From Biostraticola tofi (GTDB lineage: Bacteria > Pseudomonadota > Gammaproteobacteria > Enterobacterales > Enterobacteriaceae): a stretch of DNA of 64,000 nt. The stretch spans positions 203,286 to 267,285 of the forward strand of contig NZ_SMCR01000005.1 of assembly GCF_004343195.1 (NCBI RefSeq), in the 5' to 3' direction. Below the pieces are notes generated by a model. It saw only the letters and a program-made list of their open reading frames with translations, ran no database searches and was not told the DNA's origin. Both the position numbers and the translations under genes were made by a program. Shown in pieces: positions 9,478 through 18,024 of this stretch; positions within the stretch are counted from its first letter, which is position 1, and every line of letters begins with the position of its first letter.

Positions 9478-10293
9478 ATGGCTGCATACGATATTGAATT
9501 GATAGCGCAACTTTCAGGCGTCACGACGACGACCCTCCGTTCCTGGCAGCGCTATGGCCTGTTGCGGCCCGAACGCACGCCCGATGGACATCGGCTCTAT
9601 CAGGAAGCTGACCTGATGCTTATCCACAATATTCGGCAATGGGTGGAGCAGGGTATACCGGTCAACAAGCTGAAGCCCATGCTGGATGGCAATCTGTCGG
9701 CGGTGATGGATGAATGGGAACCGCAGGGTGATGCCATCCATGCGTTGCTGGTGAAAGGTCAGCCTGCCCGCTTAAGGCAATTGGTATGGCGCTATGGCCG
9801 GGAATATCCGGCGGCCCGTTATATCCGGGATATTATCAGGCCGCTGCGCCGGTGGCTCAAGGTCTCCCAATCACCCCTTGCCGTACAGCAACTGAGCATG
9901 CTTGATAGTGCGCTCACTGAATACGCGACGTTCGTGCTTAACAGCACCCGGAAGAAACCGGGCGCACCGGTGATGCTAGTCACCTGGCAGTCGAGCGATA
10001 TCACCGATGTCTGGCTGGAGGCCATACGCCTGGCCAATGAAGGCCTGCGCCTTGAGGTGCTGATTTCGCCGGTTCCCTTTCCGGTATTGTCCGGATATCA
10101 GGCCGAGCACGTTCTGCTGTGGTCAGATATTCACCTTAGCGCGGCGCAGCAGCAGCATTATGACGGCTGGCTGGCTGAAGGCATACCGGTGATGCTGATA
10201 GGTCCGGGGGCGGTTGAAAGAAGAATGATGCAGCGGGTGGAAAGCCCACGGGCCGAGGGGTTGGATCTGGATGACGTCGCCGAACTCGACTGA
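9478..10293 (+). CDS. MerR-family regulator, MlrA/CarH-like
   Basis: A 271-residue regulator. Residues about 5-70 are a MerR winged helix: ELIAQLSGVTTTTLRSWQRYG, then the wing GHRLYQEAD and the helix IRQWVEQGIPVNKLKPML. The remaining 200 residues resemble the C-terminal region of MlrA (a curli/biofilm regulator) and of the cobalamin-binding CarH group. They have a segment with Rossmann-like strands (PVMLVTWQSSD, LRLEVLISPVPFPV, GIPVMLIGPG). I cannot see the ExxH cobalamin motif, so ligand binding is open. The gene occupies the place between rsmJ and uspA where E. coli carries dtpB. It ends convergently with uspA, with a hairpin between them. Confidence 0.85.
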   Translation: MAAYDIELIAQLSGVTTTTLRSWQRYGLLRPERTPDGHRLYQEADLMLIHNIRQWVEQGIPVNKLKPMLDGNLSAVMDEWEPQGDAIHALLVKGQPARLRQLVWRYGREYPAARYIRDIIRPLRRWLKVSQSPLAVQQLSMLDSALTEYATFVLNSTRKKPGAPVMLVTWQSSDITDVWLEAIRLANEGLRLEVLISPVPFPVLSGYQAEHVLLWSDIHLSAAQQQHYDGWLAEGIPVMLIGPGAVERRMMQRVESPRAEGLDLDDVAELD

Positions 10294-10319
10294 CCAGCAA
10301 GCCGTCGCAAAGCAAGGGC

Positions 10320-10342
10320 TCCGCCCCGATTTCCAGGGCGGA
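10320..10342. terminator. Intergenic hairpin between MerR gene and uspA
   Basis: A stem of TCCGCCC and GGGCGGA around a 9-nt loop between the convergent 3' ends of the MlrA-like gene (10293) and uspA (10353). No T-run follows, so terminator activity is an inference from position. Confidence 0.4.
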
Positions 10343-10352
10343 ACCAGGACGG

Positions 10353-10796
10353 TTATTCTTCGTCCACCTCTTCATCGTTCAGCGGAACGATCAGCATGTC
10401 CACATGGACGGTGTTAATCAACTGACGTGCCGATGACATCAACTTGCTCCAGAAATCCTGGTGATGCCCACACAACACTAAATCAACGTCATATTTGTTG
10501 ATGGCGTCGACCAATACCTGGCCAAGATCGCCACTGCCGCTCAGCGTTTCGCTGATGGGATAACCTGCATTTTGCGATAACTGGGTCATCGCATGCTGTG
10601 TTTCTTCAGAAATTCTTTTCTGCATGTCGCCAAGATTGACGTCAATCAAACCGGTATAAAGGTCGGAATAGTTGACATCTACATGGATAAGCGAAATCTT
10701 TGCATTGTATGGTCTGGCCATTGACACGGCTTTTTCCACCAGAACATTGCTTTCCGGTGAGAGGTCAACGGCGATAAGGATGTGTTTGTAAGACAT
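10353..10796 (-). CDS. uspA: Universal stress protein A
   Basis: A cytoplasmic stress protein induced by growth arrest, which supports survival under starvation and DNA damage. The 147-residue product reads [20 protein letters not shown] at the start, followed by [20 protein letters not shown] and [20 protein letters not shown]. It is near-identical to E. coli UspA with a slightly longer acidic tail. UspA of this subclass does not bind ATP, and the nucleotide-binding GxxGxx(9)GS motif is accordingly absent. The ATG at 10796 has AAGGAG seven bases upstream; an in-frame ATG two codons earlier is less well placed. It is divergent from uspB, as in E. coli. Confidence 0.97.
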   Translation of the reverse strand: MSYKHILIAVDLSPESNVLVEKAVSMARPYNAKISLIHVDVNYSDLYTGLIDVNLGDMQKRISEETQHAMTQLSQNAGYPISETLSGSGDLGQVLVDAINKYDVDLVLCGHHQDFWSKLMSSARQLINTVHVDMLIVPLNDEEVDEE

Positions 10797-11383
10797 AGTC
10801 AAACTCCTTGCATAATGTCACTCATCAACTCGTCGCGATACGGGTAACGCATCTGGTCATACTGTTGTGACAGCCCGATGTTACCACTGATTCACGACGA
10901 AAATGTGTTGTAGGGATCACACCCATTCGCAATAGGCTGACGGGCATTGTCCCACCCGCTTCCATGGCGCTGGTGAGGCTTGAGCCCGGGAACTATGGCA
11001 TGGTGACCCGATGCGGCTGCCGGGTGGTCAATTCTGCCGCTGGCGGCATGATTTTCAGTATAGCGTTTAAAAGTATCCTTGTTACAGGGCAATATAACCG
11101 CGACCCGGCGCAGATTTTTATCAAAGATAATAATTCATAATTATTAATCATCCTTCCTAAGTATATATTTTATCTAAAATGTATAAATTTTGTCGCTTCG
11201 GTTACTTTCTTTTGACAAAGTTTTTCTACACTCAGTATTGTGAGGCAACGCCATTCACCAGCGGCGTGTATCCACGGCGTTCTGTCAGTGGATTTTGACT
11301 CAGTGGATGTTTTCAGGCGTAAGAAACGCTCTCGGCCGTGGTATTCGGCTGATCTGCAGACTTGCGATGCCAGGGGGGGATTT
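10797..11383. other. uspA/uspB divergent promoter region
   Basis: The 587 bp between uspA and uspB hold no convincing gene. The region is AT-rich near 11100-11230 and GC-rich near 10900-11060. The uspB side contains a sigma-S-like -10 hexamer (see separate entry). No other conserved site could be assigned by eye. Confidence 0.5.
11226..11232 (+). promoter_or_regulatory. Candidate sigma-S type -10 element for uspB
   Basis: CTACACT, with the C preceding TACACT that favours RpoS holoenzyme, lies about 150 bp before the uspB start. In E. coli, uspB is RpoS-dependent. No well-spaced -35 is present; TTGACA at 11212 is too close. Confidence 0.4.
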
Positions 11384-11719
11384 ATGATCAATACTCTTGC
11401 GCTGTTCTGGGCGTTATGTGTCGTATGTGCAATCAATATGGCTCGATACTATTCATCTTTGCGAGCTTTACTGGTGGTATTGCGCGGATGCGATCCATTG
11501 CTTTATCAATATGTTGACGGCGGCGGGTTCTTTACCGCCCACGGCCAGCCCAGCAAGCAACTGAGACTGGTGCGCTATATTTTTGCCCAGCGTTACCTGG
11601 ACCATCATGACCCGGAGTTTATTCGCCGCTGTGAGCGGGTAAGAACCCAGTTTATGCTGACCAGCGCCCTGTGTGGACTGATTATCGTCAGTCTGATTGC
11701 CCTGGCGATATGGCATTGA
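11384..11719 (+). CDS. uspB: Universal stress protein B
   Basis: A small inner-membrane protein needed for ethanol resistance in stationary phase in E. coli. The 111-residue product has the exact family length. It starts [20 protein letters not shown] (first membrane segment), continues with [20 protein letters not shown] and ends with the second membrane segment [18 protein letters not shown]. The ATG at 11384 is preceded by a G-rich ribosome-binding site. The same frame is open further upstream, but that extension does not resemble the family. The gene faces pitA, whose terminator lies between them. Confidence 0.95.
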   Translation: MINTLALFWALCVVCAINMARYYSSLRALLVVLRGCDPLLYQYVDGGGFFTAHGQPSKQLRLVRYIFAQRYLDHHDPEFIRRCERVRTQFMLTSALCGLIIVSLIALAIWH

Positions 11720-11726
11720 TCAGCAC

Positions 11727-11751
11727 AAAAAAACGGCCTTTTCCAAGGCCG
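11727..11751 (-). terminator. Rho-independent terminator of pitA
   Basis: The stem CGGCCTT/AAGGCCG (11734-11751) with a TTCC loop is followed on the minus strand by seven T residues. It ends pitA transcription and may also receive uspB read-through. Confidence 0.8.
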
Positions 11752-11773
11752 CCTTAATGTGCGCGTTAGCCGG

Positions 11774-13279
11774 TTAAATCAGCTTGAGTGCCAACCAGTA
11801 CAGGCTGCCTGACAATACAATGGCGACCGGTAGTGTAAGCACCCAGGCCAGCAGAATATTCTTGACCGTTTTACCCTGTACGCCGCCGCCGTCCACCAGC
11901 ATGGTGCCGGCAACGGCTGACGACAGCACATGGGTCGTCGAAACCGGCATGCCGGTGTAGCTCGCCGCGCCGATAGAGAGGGCGGCGGTCAGCTGGGCCG
12001 ACAGCCCCTGTGCATAGGTCATCCCTTTTTTACCGATCTTTTCACCGATGGTGGTGGCAACGCGACGCCAGCCCACCATGGTGCCCAGCGAAAGGGCCAG
12101 GGCAACGGCGATGATTATCCAGATAGGCGCGTACTCGACGGTGGCCAGCAGATCTTTACGCAGATTACTCAAAAACCGCTGGTCCTGGGCTGAGGTTTCC
12201 GACAACTTGGCGACTTTATCCGAGGTATCGGCAATGCACATCAGCAGGCGACGCACATGTGACCGTTCGTCGGGGCTGAGTTCGGTATAGTTCTGGATAT
12301 TAGCCAGTAGGCCGGAGGCACGATTGATGGCAATCAACGCCCGGGCCGGATCACAATGGAACTCATGGGGCGCAGCGGCAGGCGCTACATTGACCGCCGG
12401 TGACGGCAGAACCGGGTCCTGACCCGCCACATGGGTAAATGCGCCCTGGTGCTGCTGGAAGTATTGCTGCAGGTTGTTGACCGCATCGCGGGTACGGATG
12501 ATGTCATAGCCTGAGGCGTTCATATTGACCACAAAGCCGGCCGGCGCCACACCAATAAGCACCAGCATAATGAGGCCGATGCCTTTCTGACCATCATTGG
12601 CGCCATGGGAGAAGCTGACGCCCGCCGCTGACAGGATAAGGGCCGTACGCGTCCAGAACGGCGGCTTACGCTTGCCGTCTTTCTTTTCACGTTCCGCCGG
12701 CGTCAGGTGGATGCGCTGGCGTTTTTTGGTGTTGTTCCAGTAACGGCGCAGCAGAAACACCATGCCTCCGGCAATGGCCATACCGGCGAGGGGCGAAATA
12801 ATCAGCGACAGGAAAATTTGCACCATTTTCGGGATATTCAGCGCATCGACCACTGAACTCTCGGTTACCAGGGCGTTGGTCAGGCCGATACCGATAATAG
12901 CGCCTATCAGGGTATGGGAGCTTGACGCGGGCAAGCCGAAGTACCAGGTACCCAGGTTCCAGATAATGGCTGCCAGCAGCATGGAAAACATCATTGCCAG
13001 CCCGTGGGCGGAGCTGACATTCAGCAGCAGATCGGTCGGCAGAAGGTGAACAATGGCATAAGCCACGCTCAGACCGCCCAGTATCACGCCGAGAAAGTTG
13101 AACAATCCCGACATGACAACAGCGAGTTGTGAGCGCATAGCGCGGGTATAAATTACGGTTGCTACTGCATTAGCCGTATCGTGAAAGCCATTGATAGCTT
13201 CATAAACCAGTACGAATATTAATGCGAGCACCAGCATAACACCGGTATGAAATTCCAGGCCGGCAAAGAGATGTAGCAT
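11774..13279 (-). CDS. pitA: Low-affinity inorganic phosphate (metal-phosphate) transporter
   Basis: A proton-coupled inner-membrane transporter of the PiT family that takes up phosphate as a divalent-metal complex. The 501 residues match E. coli PitA (499). Both PiT repeats are visible: [18 protein letters not shown] near residue 30, and [12 protein letters not shown] plus [15 protein letters not shown] in the second half. About ten hydrophobic segments are split by a long hydrophilic loop (roughly residues 195-380). The start [13 protein letters not shown] matches the family. In E. coli it is constitutive or Zn-responsive; nothing regulatory is evident here. The neighbour order uspA-uspB-pitA-yhiN is conserved. 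Confidence 0.97.
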   Translation of the reverse strand: MLHLFAGLEFHTGVMLVLALIFVLVYEAINGFHDTANAVATVIYTRAMRSQLAVVMSGLFNFLGVILGGLSVAYAIVHLLPTDLLLNVSSAHGLAMMFSMLLAAIIWNLGTWYFGLPASSSHTLIGAIIGIGLTNALVTESSVVDALNIPKMVQIFLSLIISPLAGMAIAGGMVFLLRRYWNNTKKRQRIHLTPAEREKKDGKRKPPFWTRTALILSAAGVSFSHGANDGQKGIGLIMLVLIGVAPAGFVVNMNASGYDIIRTRDAVNNLQQYFQQHQGAFTHVAGQDPVLPSPAVNVAPAAAPHEFHCDPARALIAINRASGLLANIQNYTELSPDERSHVRRLLMCIADTSDKVAKLSETSAQDQRFLSNLRKDLLATVEYAPIWIIIAVALALSLGTMVGWRRVATTIGEKIGKKGMTYAQGLSAQLTAALSIGAASYTGMPVSTTHVLSSAVAGTMLVDGGGVQGKTVKNILLAWVLTLPVAIVLSGSLYWLALKLI

Positions 13280-13551
13280 AATGGTTACGCCATTAGTTGG
13301 ACATGAACGGGGCGCATTATCAGTGACAAGGGGCCCGGGTTAAAAGCAAAATATGAAGTTTCGATGAATTTTTTATGTACGTTCTCATTACATTTGATGA
13401 TTAAATCCATTGAGATCAATGAGTAGTGTTCATTTACCAAATTTGTCAATTTGTTACGATGGCATTAGCCGAACGGGGCCATTACAATCAGCGCGCTCTT
13501 TGGTCCCGAGCAGCGCTCAGGGCACCCTAAAAAAGTATAGGCAGAATATCC

Positions 13552-14745
13552 ATGGCGGAAAAGTTTGATGTAGTGGTGATCGGCGCCGGCGCGGCAGGGA
13601 TGTTCTGCGCCGCGCTGGCTGGCCAGTCCGGCCTGCGGGTACTGCTGCTGGATAACGGCAAGAGGCCGGGCCGTAAAATCCTGATGTCAGGCGGCGGGCG
13701 TTGCAATTTCACCAACCTCTATATTGAGCCTGCGGCTTATCTGTCGCAAAACCCCCATTTCTGCAAGTCCGCCCTGGCGCGTTATACCCAGTGGGATTTT
13801 ATCGATTTGATGCAGCGTCACGGCATCGCCTGGCATGAAAAAACGCTCGGACAACTGTTCTGTGACGACTCGGCGCAGCAGGTGGTCGATATGCTGCTTA
13901 ACGAGTGCCGTGCAGGACAGGTCACTCTGCGACTGCGTAGCGAGGTCAGCGGCATCGCCAGGGCCGACGAGGGCTTTGTGCTCAATCTCCCTCAGGGGGA
14001 TATCAGCGCCGCTCAACTGGTGATCGCCTCCGGCGGGCTTTCGATGCCCGGACTGGGCGCGACGCCGTTCGGTTACAAAGTCGCCCAGCAGTTCGGCCTG
14101 CCGGTTGTTCCCACCCGCGCCGCGCTGGTGCCTTTTACCCTGCACAAGCCGCTGCTGGAACAGATAAGCCAACTGTCAGGCGTGGCGGTGCCGGCGCTGG
14201 TCAGCGCCGAAAACGGTACTGTGTTTCGCGAAAACCTGTTGTTTACCCATCGTGGCATGTCCGGCCCTTCGATGCTGCAGATATCCAGCTACTGGCACAG
14301 CGGCGAGTATCTGACGATTAACCTGCTGCCGGACATCGATCCGCTGGCTTTCCTGGCTGAAGAGCTTAATGCCCATCCCAATCAAAGCCTGAAAAATACG
14401 TTGTCGAAGATTCTACCCCGGCGCTTTGTCGAATGCTGGCATCTGCTCCATGGCATACCTGAATGCACGCTTAAGCAACTGACGCCACGCCAGCAGCAGG
14501 AGTGGGTGCTGGCGCTCCAGCAATGGCGGGTGCAGCCCAACGGCACTGAAGGCTACCGTACCGCTGAGGTTACCCAGGGCGGTGTGGATACCCGCTATCT
14601 GTCTTCCAAGACCATGGAAAGCAGCCAGGTGCCGGGACTGTATTTTATCGGCGAGGTAGTGGATGTGATTGGCTGGCTGGGGGGCTATAACTTCCAGTGG
14701 GCATGGAGTTCGGCATGGGCTTGCGCGCAGGCGCTGCGAGTGTAG
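13552..14745 (+). CDS. yhiN: FAD-dependent oxidoreductase of the HI0933/BaiN family
   Basis: A 397-residue flavoprotein of unknown substrate. An N-terminal dinucleotide fold (VVIGAGAAGMFCAALAGQSG) is followed by GRKILMSGGGRCNFTN, a hallmark of the family. Near the C-terminus, KTMESSQVPGLYFIGEVVDVIGWLGGYNFQWAWSSA forms the second FAD-contact region. The family is named after HI0933 and is related to the clostridial BaiN bile-acid enzyme, but no such role can be claimed here. The gene is divergent from pitA, as in E. coli. Its right border is the start of the accessory region. Confidence 0.93.
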   Translation: MAEKFDVVVIGAGAAGMFCAALAGQSGLRVLLLDNGKRPGRKILMSGGGRCNFTNLYIEPAAYLSQNPHFCKSALARYTQWDFIDLMQRHGIAWHEKTLGQLFCDDSAQQVVDMLLNECRAGQVTLRLRSEVSGIARADEGFVLNLPQGDISAAQLVIASGGLSMPGLGATPFGYKVAQQFGLPVVPTRAALVPFTLHKPLLEQISQLSGVAVPALVSAENGTVFRENLLFTHRGMSGPSMLQISSYWHSGEYLTINLLPDIDPLAFLAEELNAHPNQSLKNTLSKILPRRFVECWHLLHGIPECTLKQLTPRQQQEWVLALQQWRVQPNGTEGYRTAEVTQGGVDTRYLSSKTMESSQVPGLYFIGEVVDVIGWLGGYNFQWAWSSAWACAQALRV

Positions 14746-14778
14746 TTTGACAATTGAGTTGTAGTACTAATTGTCAAA
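14746..14778. repeat. 10-bp inverted repeat after yhiN
   Basis: TTTGACAATT (14746-14755) and its perfect complement AATTGTCAAA (14769-14778) with a 13-nt spacer begin on the base after the yhiN stop. It may be a weak hairpin ending yhiN transcription; no strong T-run follows. Confidence 0.5.
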
Positions 14779-14897
14779 TTGTTATGCTAAATCCAATTGG
14801 CTTTGATGAATAAATCGAACTTTTGGCCGCCATCGGGATCAGATCACTAGATTAAAGTCATTCTGGTCGAGTACGAGCTGTGCGCCCTCAGCATCCT

Positions 14898-15809
14898 TTA
14901 TTTATTTAAGAATGACTCAACCGTGCTGGAGAACCGCTCTGGCTGATCAAGCATGACAAAGTGAAAACTGTCATCGATCCGCGTGAAATGGATATCTGTC
15001 GCAGAGTCATAGGCTTGACGGTACATCGCATCCACGCTGGCTGCAGGTATGCCAAATAAGGGGTCATACGCGTAGACGATTTCAATCGGCGCTCTAATGC
15101 GGCTAAGCTCGGGACGTAAATCGGTAATCATCAATTCATACACTGCATCCGCAACGGTTTTGCGATCAGAATTGATCCCGGCAGCCACCAAAGCAGGCCT
15201 CACCGCCTCGGTCTTAGCCAAACGGGCTATGGATGTCTGCTGAAACTCTACGTTTTGCTCGGGCGACTGCGCCAGTTGCCAATCCCGCATAGCAGTGGCA
15301 TGCGGGGCTGCAGTTTCGCTGGTCGCCGCGGGGTCAATTATCAACGTATAGAACGGCAAAGCATCGACGACCATTAAGCGACCGACCTGGTCGGGATGAC
15401 GGGCCCCCAGCATCAATGCAATCTCCCCGCCAAGAGAATGGCCAATGATCACCGGTGCTTTGATGTGCTGGGTGTGAATGTATTCAGCGATGGCATCAAC
15501 TGCCGGAGCGATGACTTTCCCCTCTGGGTTGGGAATGGCCGGTGTACTCGCAAAGCCCGCCAGTTCTACAAGATGAACGCGGTGGCTCATACGTAAATTT
15601 GATGCTAAACCGGCCCAAACTTCCCGAGACGACGCCAGCCCTGGAATCAATATGACATCCGTTCCTGAGCCTTGCGTCTGTACAGAGATACGCTGCGATT
15701 TCGGATGTTCTAAAGGGATGGAAAGAGCCGGTGCTGCGGACGCCGAGACTAAGGCTGACATCAATAAAAGAGCCCCTCCGATCATTGCACGGATGTTTGC
15801 GGTATGCAT
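14898..15809 (-). CDS. Exported alpha/beta hydrolase
   Basis: A 303-residue protein with an N-terminal signal peptide (ALLLMSALVSASAAPALS, probable cleavage after ASA), so likely periplasmic. The catalytic Ser lies in the nucleophile elbow GHSLGG (Ser125), preceded by the oxyanion-type strand DVILIPGLASS. The acid and His are likely in AYDPLFG and in the C-terminal DDSFHFVMLDQP. The substrate (ester, lactone or amide) is unknown. The gene is divergent from an AraC regulator, with 242 bp between them, so it may be a target of that regulator. The final PERFSSTVESFLNK is a typical family ending. Confidence 0.88.
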   Translation of the reverse strand: MHTANIRAMIGGALLLMSALVSASAAPALSIPLEHPKSQRISVQTQGSGTDVILIPGLASSREVWAGLASNLRMSHRVHLVELAGFASTPAIPNPEGKVIAPAVDAIAEYIHTQHIKAPVIIGHSLGGEIALMLGARHPDQVGRLMVVDALPFYTLIIDPAATSETAAPHATAMRDWQLAQSPEQNVEFQQTSIARLAKTEAVRPALVAAGINSDRKTVADAVYELMITDLRPELSRIRAPIEIVYAYDPLFGIPAASVDAMYRQAYDSATDIHFTRIDDSFHFVMLDQPERFSSTVESFLNK

Positions 15810-16051
15810 AAAACCTCCTTGTTTAAGCTAAGCGGTTTTAGATTAGCGGGATCCGCGATCGGTCGCGAGTCGCCAATGTATGTGTTAAAAAAGCTAGAAT
15901 GTCATTAATGTGGTCGTATGGAAAGATGGGCTTTTTGTCAGGATTTAACGACATAACGTTATGTATCAGTTTTTCTAAAATCTTTGAAAACATGATTGTC
16001 ATTTTTTAAATGAGTTATACAACAAAATTCGGGCACTACAGCGAGTATCGA

Positions 16052-16915
16052 ATGACTCTACACAATCCGCGTAACGCCAACCGGGACTGGGTCGATTTCC
16101 AGCGAGATGATTTAACCGGTATTGAAAGCGTACAGGCCCATTTTAAAGGACATGCCTACGATCCCCATGATCACGACGAGCTGTTGCTTGGCATAACGCT
16201 GCAGGGCCACCAGCGTTTTAACTGTCACCGGGTGATGCACACCAGCATTCCGGGCAAGGCGATTCTGATTGAGCCGGGTGCGGTGCATGATGGTCATTCG
16301 GCCCAGCCTGAAGGTTTTACCTATGCCATGCTGTACCTGCCGCAAAAGTACCTAACCTCAGCCCTAAAGCGTCGTGGGCTGGGAGACGTTTCGGCGCTTG
16401 GCGCTACTTTTAGCCATACGCTTACTGATGACAAGTCACTGATTACCGCCATCGGCCAGGCATTCAACGCTTTCCACTTTCAGGAGGGCCGGCTGGCATG
16501 TGACGTGAATTTTGACCATTTGGTCACCACGCTGTCACGCCATATCGAGGTAAGGCCGGCGTCAAAGCTGAATGATTCCCTGATACAGATGAACCGGGTG
16601 CGCGACTATCTGCATGACCAGATGTCAGTGGATCTCGGGCTGGATGAACTGTCTGTTTTCAGCGGAGTGGATCGTTTCCGACTCAGTAGACAATTCAAAC
16701 AGGCCTTTGGCTTGTCTCCCCATGCGTATCTGGTCAGGCTGCGCCTGCGGGCCGCGCGGATATTGCTGGCTGAGGGAATGCCACCTGCCCTGGTTGCCAC
16801 CCAGGTGGGCTTTTCCGATCAAAGCCATCTGGGCCGCTGGTTCCAGCGCGCATACCGGCTTACGCCTGCGGCCTATCAGCGTCATTGCACAAACGTTCTA
16901 GACCCGGAGGGTTAA
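16052..16915 (+). CDS. AraC-family transcriptional regulator
   Basis: A 287-residue regulator. The N-terminal half is an AraC-type cupin ligand domain, with the Y-x-PHDHDE motif where a ligand or metal may bind (HAYDPHDHDELLLGITLQGH). The C-terminal half has two helix-turn-helices: LGLDELSVFSGVDRFRLSRQFKQAFGLSPHAYLVRLRL and PPALVATQVGFSDQSHLGRWFQRAYRLTPAAYQR. I prefer ATG 16052 over ATG 16010, which adds 14 residues, but neither has a strong ribosome-binding site. It is followed after 47 bp by a DUF2000 gene on the same strand, a pairing seen in other proteobacteria, and is divergent from an exported hydrolase. Confidence 0.9.
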   Translation: MTLHNPRNANRDWVDFQRDDLTGIESVQAHFKGHAYDPHDHDELLLGITLQGHQRFNCHRVMHTSIPGKAILIEPGAVHDGHSAQPEGFTYAMLYLPQKYLTSALKRRGLGDVSALGATFSHTLTDDKSLITAIGQAFNAFHFQEGRLACDVNFDHLVTTLSRHIEVRPASKLNDSLIQMNRVRDYLHDQMSVDLGLDELSVFSGVDRFRLSRQFKQAFGLSPHAYLVRLRLRAARILLAEGMPPALVATQVGFSDQSHLGRWFQRAYRLTPAAYQRHCTNVLDPEG

Positions 16916-16962
16916 AGTCGCCGAACATGTTCCTTTACCGGAACATAAGCGAGGCTTTACCG

Positions 16963-17370
16963 ATGTTTGACACCAAGATCGCCTTCCTCATCAGGGATGA
17001 CCTGCCGACCTGGCAGAGAATGAACGTGGTTGCATTTCTGGCAACCGGCATTGCTTTTGCAGCACCGGAAATAGAAGGGCAGCCTTATATCGATGCCTTG
17101 GGACGCCGCTACGGCAGCATCTCCGGTCAGCCAATGCTGATTTTCGCAGCCGACCTTGCCGGCCTGCAGTCTGCTCACCGCAAAGGGCTGGAGCGTGAAG
17201 TTACCCTTATTCCCTACGTGCATGCCATGTTTTCTACCGGTCACGATGCAGCCAACCGGGAAGTGTTTTTGGCTGAAGAGGCCGACAATATGAATCTGGT
17301 GGGGCTAGGCATCCGCGGGCCGAAGAAAATTGTCGATAAAGTGATAAAGGGATTGTCACTGCATAAGTAA
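16963..17370 (+). CDS. DUF2000 family protein
   Basis: A 135-residue cytoplasmic protein of the DUF2000 family, with no assigned biochemical role. The N-terminus MFDTKIAFLIRDDLPTWQRM and the C-terminal NLVGLGIRGPKKIVDKVIKG are typical. The length is that of the whole family. The ATG at 16963 is well supported by GAGG eight bases upstream; an earlier in-frame ATG at 16885 overlaps the AraC gene. It follows the AraC regulator closely and is probably its regulatory target or co-transcribed partner. Beyond that link I can say nothing about its function. Confidence 0.85.
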   Translation: MFDTKIAFLIRDDLPTWQRMNVVAFLATGIAFAAPEIEGQPYIDALGRRYGSISGQPMLIFAADLAGLQSAHRKGLEREVTLIPYVHAMFSTGHDAANREVFLAEEADNMNLVGLGIRGPKKIVDKVIKGLSLHK

Positions 17371-18024
17371 AATAAACAGCTTCACCGGTCCGTAAAGTGC
17401 GCTCAGTGTCATCAGGGTAACCAGCCGGACATCGTCATAGCCGCCGTCGGTGGCGGTCTTCAGCATGCCGGTTACCGCCTGCTGAAACCGCAGGTGAGGC
17501 AGGCAGAGGGTCTGCGGCGGAGCGTAATTCTCCGCGACTCAACCGTGGCAACCGACCGGGCTTGGACCGGCGATTTACGAGGGCTGTCAAGTTCTGATTG
17601 CTGGGTCAATAGCCAGCGCATTGACGTTTCAACTGGGTGGAATACCCTATGGTACGCCAGTTCCACCACCTGCTCAGAGCGCATCTGCAGGCCATCAGCC
17701 GACACTATGCCTGCGTGACCCGGGTGCAGTAGCGCCCCTGCGGCCTATCGCCCGGCGACACCACCGTCTTGGAGAACACCTTCCGCCCGTCGACCGTCAG
17801 TTGTGCCGATGTATTTTTTGCCCTGGCCGGTGACATTGCTTCATTATATGAAGCAAAATCGATCCGCTTTCTATGATTTTCCTCACGTAACCTTTGACGC
17901 GCGTGGCGCGCCCTCGCTGATTCAATAACACTTGCTGTCAACCTACGACGTAACGGCTCGCCATGCTATTCCAGGCGGGCCTGACGATTAATCAGAGCAA
18001 ACCCAGATTTGCTCAGGAGATAGC
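17371..18024. other. 654-bp gap with possible decayed coding fragments
   Basis: No intact gene. A plus-strand frame stays open from 17628 to a stop at 17876 apart from one TAG at 17730. A minus-strand frame stays open from 17538 down to 17356 without a usable start. Both read like protein but match nothing I recognise, so a decayed gene pair is possible. A 9-bp inverted repeat lies at 17836-17856. Confidence 0.45.
17836..17856. promoter_or_regulatory. Candidate operator palindrome upstream of the MFS gene
   Basis: TTGCTTCAT and ATGAAGCAA are perfect complements around a TAT centre, a 21-bp dyad typical of dimeric regulator sites. It is about 170 bp upstream of the start of the MFS/dehydratase/lyase operon. 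No proven regulator; the convergent IclR protein is a candidate. Confidence 0.4.

Noticed and set aside
11212..11232. TTGACA and TACACT as a sigma-70 promoter for uspB
   Set aside because: The spacing is far too short (about 9 bp); only the -10-like element is kept as a candidate.
11240..11383. Upstream extension of uspB
   Set aside because: It does not match UspB, which is 111 residues in the family, and the strong ribosome-binding site precedes 11384.
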